Shown here piece after piece: positions 58,061-64,000 of a stretch of 64,000 nt of DNA; positions within the stretch are counted from its first letter, which is position 1, and every line of letters starts with the position of its first letter. The notes under the pieces are model-generated. The model did no database searches, was not told where the DNA came from, and saw only the letters and a program-made list of their open reading frames with translations. Made by a program: the position numbers and the translations under genes. The DNA comes from Limnanthes douglasii subsp. nivea. Taxonomy: Eukaryota > Streptophyta > Magnoliopsida > Brassicales > Limnanthaceae. The stretch spans positions 150,704,187 to 150,768,186 of the forward strand of contig JAUPFV010000001.1 of NCBI GenBank assembly GCA_036936605.1. The letters run 5' to 3'.

Positions 58061-60545
58061 GATCTAATTGTGAGCGTCGGGAATGAGGTACACAAAAGAT
58101 TTACTACACTGTTCTGGATAGTTGAGGCTCCAAGTTCATATAATACAATTTTAGGATGACCTTGTTTACATTAAATAAAAATAATAAGATTGTATTTTCG
58201 TCAACGTGTCATATAGGTAATCAATGGACGAGTATGAGTAATTTGAGGAAGACAACGGAAAACTAAAGATTGGTACTCATTATCATTAACCTTAGAAAAT
58301 ATAATAATATCACAATTACAAGGGTCTTCAGGAGATGCATTGATGGAGAAACCTCGTGAACCTTTGATAGCAGTTAAAGAGGATGGGATTGAAAGCTTAT
58401 ATTGAAGATATGATAATTAAAAGTAACGAGACAAGTGAACATGTGACGTCATTGTTTGATATATTTGAGGATTAAGAAAGTATAACCTAAACCTGAATCC
58501 ATTGAAATGTTCATTTGGGGTAAAGTTAAGCAAGTTTCTCGGTTTAGTGATAACTAAAAAATAAATTAAAGCCGATCCAAGTCAATTAAAAGCGTGATTG
58601 ATAATATATCTACTAAAATCAATTAAAGAAGTTCCAAAATTAACAAGGTAAGTAGTTGCTTCTTCAAGATCTATTTCAAACGCGTCATATAAATCACATA
58701 TATTTTTCAACATTATCAGATGTGGCAAGATATTTACATGGAATGATGATTCTACCAAGTCATTTAATTATTTAAAGTAATATTTATGTTCATTTGAAAT
58801 CTTGACGACACCAAAAGAGGGGGAGCTTATGTATTTATACTTAGATTTTCTAGTTTTGTTGTTAGTGTCATGCTTGTAAGGGAAGAAGATGAAATTCAGA
58901 AGCCAGTCTACTATGTAAGTAAGAAGTTGGTTGATTCAGAAACCAAATACTTAAACTAGATATATTGGCTCTTGGTTTAATTATTTTTTCAAGGAAAATG
59001 CAGTCATATTTTCGAACTCATATCATTATTGGTCGAATATCTTTCCCGTTTAAAAATATGCTTCAGAAAATAAATGTATTTGAGAGATTAACAAGGTGGC
59101 CAACTGAATTAGGTAAATATGCAATTAAATTTGAACCTAGGACATCAATAAAGTCACAAGTAATGGTTAAATTTATCAGTGATTTTTTAAGAAGAGAGAA
59201 ATGAGATGGAAAAAACGAGCCAACGATAAATGATTTAAGGGATGACGAATAAGTTATTCGAGCTAACGAGACTTCTTTTGTAAATATTAGTAGAGTTGAT
59301 GTTATTTTAACGATTCTAGGGAGAGCTAAAATTAAATAAGCTATTAAATTCAAGTTCTTTTCTACTAACAATGAAGAAAATATTAAGCTTTGTTAGCTGG
59401 AATGAGATTAACTTGGATTTGTAGGGCAACGACCCTCTGTTTGTTGTCTGGTTCTCAGTTGATGTTTGGTCATTCTTAAGGAGTTTTGAAACAAAGAAAG
59501 AAAACACAAGAAACTATTTGAAATCAGTAAAAGAAATTGAGAATAATTTTGAAGAGGTTACTTGTGAGCAACTTCCAAAAATAGAAAACAAAGAGGAAAA
59601 TGTTTTAGCAAAGCTTGGTTGTGTAAATGATAGTCATTTCATGAGATACCATCTATTTTTAGAAAATTTTAAAATTGAGAGGTATCGTTGGTTGATGATG
59701 ATAATGATTGACGACAGGAATAACTACTTTTCTTGAATAATGACGATTAGAATAAGGTAACATTTTATGGTAGTTTTGGAATATTTTATCAAATGGATGG
59801 AGGCAAAGGCATTGGTAAGTACATAATCTCAAGAATTTTGTAAAATTCTACAGTCCATCATTTTAAATGGCTATAAATTTGTTAGGATGTTAATGATTGA
59901 TAATGATTCTCAGTTTTAAAATGACATGATAACAACTTTTTGTAGAAAGTATGGGATAAAGCAATAATTTTATACTCCATGTTATCCAAAAAAAAGGGTA
60001 AGTAAAGGTTACAAACATAACTATTTTTCATGGTTTAAAGACAAAGCTAGAATTGGCTATGAGAAAGTGGCTAGATTTTTTGAATGAAGTTTTATTGGCA
60101 TATATAACAACTTTTAAAGCTGCAACAAGAAAAATCCTATTTATTATGGTACATGCGATGGAGGATGTCGTTCGAGTAAAAGATATAGTCCCTAGTCATC
60201 AGATTCAATATTATTCATAAGAATATAATAATAAGGAAAAATAAATAAATGTGAATTTAATAGAGGAACGACATGATCAATCTTAGATTAGAGTGGAACA
60301 TTATAAGTCTTTGCTGAAAAGCCGGTATAATTTGAAAAAATAAAAGTTAAGATATTTCAAGACGAGTATCTGGTATCAAGGTACAAGAGATAAAACCACC
60401 GGGAAGTTGGCTCCAAATTGGGATGGATCTTTTAAGATAGTATTTAAAAGACACAAATGAGCTTATAGACTGAAGAATATAGAAGGAAATCCACTAACTG
60501 TCCTTGTAATATTCATTATTTGAAGTTGTATAAAAATAAAATTTA
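58061..60545 (+). pseudogene. G3: very old Ty3/gypsy pol relic
   Basis: Degenerate plus-strand pol: a protease end SSYNTILG at about 58,130; RT pieces at about 58,380-58,600 (GIESLY then RYDN; LNLNPLKCSFGVKLSKFLGL); an RNase H piece at about 58,840-59,030; RWPTELGKYAIKFEPRTSIK at about 59,095; integrase to 60,530 with GKLAPNWDGSFKIVFK, AYRLKNIEGNPL and a final LKLYKNK. Stops occur every few codons and the sequence is strongly AT-shifted. G1 seems to have inserted in its protease region, since G3 begins exactly at the G1 LTR border. Confidence 0.75.
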
Positions 60546-61840
60546 ATTTATTCAATGCATTCTTTTTATTACCCGATGATGTTGAAGGTTTTCTAATGAG
60601 GCCTTATTAGGAACATTATTTAAAAAAATCTGGCGACAATACTTTTATTTTTAAGTTTTATCTTATTTTTTTAGTTACAAAATACGTGAAAAAGATAATA
60701 ATATAATTAATAACCAACAACTATTATTAGTTTACTATATATTTATTAATAATTTCCGAGGAAGTTGTTAATCAACGAATATATTGATTTACAATGAAAT
60801 ATTTGACCAACGGTTGTTATACAAAAAACTGCATTGATAATGTCTACGGGATGCCTGCAGTTAATGGTTTACTAAATAATGACAGAAAAAAGTAACATAA
60901 GATAAATATTATAACAAAATTATAATTAATAAAGGGATATAACTATAAGCTAAACTCAGTGGAAAGCATAAGAGGTTACACGTCCAATTAAAATTAGTAT
61001 GACTATAAGTCCAGTCTAGATGAAAAGTATAAGAGGACACACTAAGGCTGTAAAGGCCTTAACTTGTGATTATAGTTATAAGGTAAGTCCAGCTATTAAA
61101 GCGTTAATGGCCACACATCAAAATCAAAGCGATTATGACTATAAGCAAGCCCGACTCAGAAGTGTAAGCGGACACATTACTTTTCAAATGAGAAAAGAAG
61201 TAATAGTATGTGGCAGTTGAAAATGTTAAATAAGTGTTTATAATTTGATTATTAAAGTAACGTCGATAAAATTAACGTGCGAAAAATAATTTATGTTATA
61301 AATTTAAAAAAGTCGTTAAAAAAGAAAGGGAAAATCAATTTTAAATAATTATTGTTTATAACAATAAGGTTAATATAAAATTAAAATTAATATGAAAAAT
61401 GATGAATACAATTAACCATAATAATATCAGATACCAAACATATAATTAAAAATCACAACTGTATGCTAGCTGACAAAGAATTCTAAATAGATGATAGATG
61501 AGAAATAGTTATAAGCAGATGCAACATACATTAAGATAACACCCGAATAATGACAAACAAAAGTTTCAAGTAGTTAGAGTATTATGCAAAGATCCGTTAA
61601 GATTAAGAAGTTTCATGTTCATGAAATATGATGGAGATCATTGTTGATCAATTTCTTCGTAATGTCGTCAAGATTGGTATATGGCGTGTTACTTACATCG
61701 TAATTAACATCATGTTTGTTTTTATCAACATATTTAGGAAAGAAAACATCATGTTTGTTTTTATCAACATATTTAGGAAAGAAGGTGTCAATTTTTAAAA
61801 AGAAAACTGTAATTTTAGGCTTAAAAAATTAGCCCCCAAG
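60546..61840. repeat. Region after G3 integrase: about 65-bp repeats and a 37-bp tandem duplication
   Basis: Four related units of about 60-70 bp (TATGACTATAAG...CAG...AAGCGGACACA with variants) run from 60,937 to 61,190. At 61,708-61,781 a 37-bp phrase (ACATCATGTTTGTTTTTATC...AAAGAA) is duplicated in tandem. No gene is seen; this is likely the untranslated region of G3. Confidence 0.6.
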
Positions 61841-62051
61841 GGGGTAGCCGAGTTGGTTGAGTATGGCATTCTTATAACCAAAAGGTCATGAGTTCGAGTT
61901 CCTCTACATACGCTTTCTCGGCTGAGCCTGTCACCTTGTGTTGTTTACCTTCTGGCGTTAGTTTGCAAGCTATCGCGTCAGACTGAGGGTTTACCCTGTG
62001 CGCACTCATTGCACTCTGAATAGCGGCTGCGGGTTCCCTCTGAAAAAAAAA
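61841..62051 (+). mobile_element. tRNA-derived SINE, full-length form
   Basis: Same family as 4,537-4,890: GGGGTAGCCGAGTTGG (box A), GGTCATGAGTTCGAGTTCC (box B, about 61,886), body GGCTGAGCCTGTCACCTTG, GCGTCAGACTGAGGGTTTACC and an A tail. The body segment is present once. GTGTCAATTTTTAAA (61,785) and GTGTCAGTTTTTAAA (62,052) may be the target repeat, but the left one is about 40 bp away from the SINE head. Confidence 0.9.
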
Positions 62052-62099
62052 GTGTCAGTTTTTAAAGAAGTACTATTAGGTTTTTTTTAGCTCAAATAG

Positions 62100-63417
62100 T
62101 ATCATCACAAGACTTGTAGCATAAATTTTGATATTCATTAAGAAGATCATGCCATTATGGTCCCAAAGAAACTATTTTCGGGTTATTATTCTCAATAATC
62201 CTTTTCATGATCAATAGACAACGCTATTTCATCACCTTTATTATTTTTGCTAAGATTTCATCAATTAAATTATATCTAACTTGCTCAAAATTTGTGCATT
62301 TAGCTTTGTTATCAGCTTCAACACCATCTTTGAGTTTCTTAATTTCTCATTTCATTTTGGTTTATAATATTTGAAGTTTGGTGATTTTTTTTTATCTTTT
62401 AACTTCAAAAAATCATCTTCAAGCTTTTGTTTTTCTTCAACCCAATCATTAATAATGGTATCTCGATCCTTTATCTTCTGTTATAATTATATCGATCATT
62501 CACGCAATTGAATTGGAGGGATATAAGTATCATTTAAAAGCTTTATTTTATCATGAGAAAATTATATGTCATCAAGTATAATGAAGTTGAAAGAGTTCAA
62601 TACGAGTTTTTGGAAGATAAATATAAATCAGTCATAATAAAAAAATATAAATAAGTTTGAATATATTTTACCTCCATGCCAAGTTCAATTCGGTGACTTA
62701 GAGATCAACATTGGAAAGGTTTGATGCATAATTATTTGAGCATTGGACTACAAAACGACTAGTTAATTCTTTTGGGTTTAGTATTAACGAGTCACCTATA
62801 GCAACATTTGAAGATGGATGAGTTGTATGATTAACGTTAACATGAGAGATGAGAAGATACCTATGATATTTAATACAATAAAACTTACGACGTTGAGGGA
62901 AAGTAGGAGGATCACCTGAACTAACGGGGAAACATCTTGGTAAATGTTGCTTGGAATGACAGGTTGGAGAATGAGTATTATATAGGGAAGCGTTTTCAAA
63001 AAAATTTCTTTTCATCAGCCGATTTATGACTTTTGGATGAACTAACGGTCGAAGTAGCCCGACATGTTTTGGGAATAGTAATGTGTGAAAGGTTTAGTAC
63101 TTTTTTCTTTGGGTTATTTCTTTTCTTTTTTCCTTTGATTACTTGACTCATTGTTGTTTGAGAATGCTAAGATCCAAACCCCATTCACTTTCATCCCCAA
63201 GAAGGTCTTTTAGAGCATCGATGAAATCATCTTCTATAACAGGATCATTGGTAGTGACATCCATTATATCATAATCGTCAGAAAGAAAAAAAACCCTTTT
63301 AATGTCCAGAACAAAGAGTGAAGAATATCGATGTGAGTAAAAATTAAACCAAATTATGACGAGTACATGTGAAAATATTAAATAAAAATTTAATAACATA
63401 TTAACATTTGAACACAC
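62100..63417 (-). pseudogene. G3 antisense extra ORF relic
   Basis: Minus-strand pieces: an acidic start DDFIDALKDLLGDESEWGLD (63,417-63,148), a middle part at 63,015-62,698, and a coiled-coil stretch IKDRDTIINDWVEEKQKLED near 62,400-62,480. The position after integrase, the opposite strand and the late coiled coil match the extra ORFs of G1 and G2. Stops are frequent. Assignment rests on position and character, not on clear residue identity. Confidence 0.5.
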
Positions 63418-64000
63418 TTCTTTCTTGCTGTCTAATGCCTTTCAGCTACACGAGTCACATTAGATGATTTAGATTCCCAACCACTAGTAACATATATTTT
63501 TTTCTTTCCAACCATGATCTACCTATGGTAGTGTAACCACGCTTCTGTGGTATAAGGCAGTCTAACATGCATTCACGCATGGTGTTAGAAAATTTGAATG
63601 ATTTCTTTAGCAAATTAGACGCTACAATAATGCCACTAATTGCCCGCCAATGTTTAGAGTAAGTTTGTTATGACATATTCTACACTCGCAAAAATACTCT
63701 AAGATTTTGAGATGAGTGAGAGAACTAATGCCCCAAGCCATTATTATATAGAAAAAATATACTTCATCACCAATGAAATGCTATGGATAATGTCATATTG
63801 ATGGGATTAATTTTTAGCATTATCGAGAATACCCAATTTAAATTGTATCTGCATTTTTTCTTCAACTTTGTCTTCAGCATATAAAATTTCTGATGGGAAA
63901 ACCATTATTACAAAATACTAACTTCATTCTTTAAAGGTAATAAAAGGTTTGATATAAGCTTAGTATATTACTAAAATGTCCATGACGTTAAGGGGTAAAA
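63418..64000. other. Window end, AT-rich, last 50 bases repeated at 37.86 kb
   Basis: No gene is seen. The last 50 or so bases match 37,857-37,911, which may mark the start of a G3 3' LTR cut by the window end. Confidence 0.5.

Overview
The window is nuclear DNA from a flowering plant, most likely a eudicot. It has one well-preserved multi-exon host gene with GT-AG introns, plant transposon families (MULE, Stowaway, hAT-like, tRNA-derived SINE, Ty1/copia, Tat-lineage Ty3/gypsy, a Helitron end), a plant mobile domain gene, and long AT-rich intergenic DNA. There is no bacterial organisation, CRISPR array, rRNA gene or free tRNA gene.

Region 1 (1-25 kb) is built from Mutator-like elements whose transposase carries a C-terminal OTU cysteine-protease domain. 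Three copies are visible. A decayed copy lies on the minus strand at 1-4.4 kb, with its accessory gene interrupted downstream by a 426-bp foldback element. A structurally complete 5,414-bp copy lies at 14,993-20,406, with about 45-bp TIRs and a 9-bp target duplication. An older, very degraded copy lies on the minus strand at about 21.7-24.2 kb. The complete copy has two convergent genes, like maize MuDR: a three-exon, 973-codon transposase-OTU gene with every splice junction in phase, and an opposite-strand gene for a small protein with a possible Myb/SANT-like helix. Two diverged tandem relatives of the small gene (14.46-14.86 and 20.74-21.15 kb) flank the complete element. They lie downstream of a broken plant mobile domain (MAIN/MAIL-type) gene. 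The downstream flank of the second relative contains a paralogous empty site that confirms the insertion. Also in this region are a SINE with internal amplification, a 50-bp minisatellite, a Helitron 3' end, a copia LTR relic and a gypsy relic.

Region 2 (25.3-31.5 kb) holds the only intact host gene, a nine-exon, 455-aa TBC-domain Rab GAP on the minus strand. A Stowaway MITE nested in a hAT-like element sits in its intron 7.

Region 3 (31.5-37.8 kb) is AT-rich DNA in which I see no gene.

Region 4 (37.8-64 kb) is a nest of Tat-lineage Ty3/gypsy elements. A complete 10,394-bp element (G2, plus strand, identical-length LTRs, 5-bp TSD TCACC) is inserted in the gag gene of an older element of the same family in the opposite orientation (G1, minus strand). 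G1 itself seems to sit in a still older relic (G3, plus strand). All three carry an antisense extra ORF downstream of integrase with a Transposase_28-like domain and a coiled coil, a known feature of some Tat-lineage elements. Several catalytic residues of G2 are mutated, so none of the three looks autonomous.
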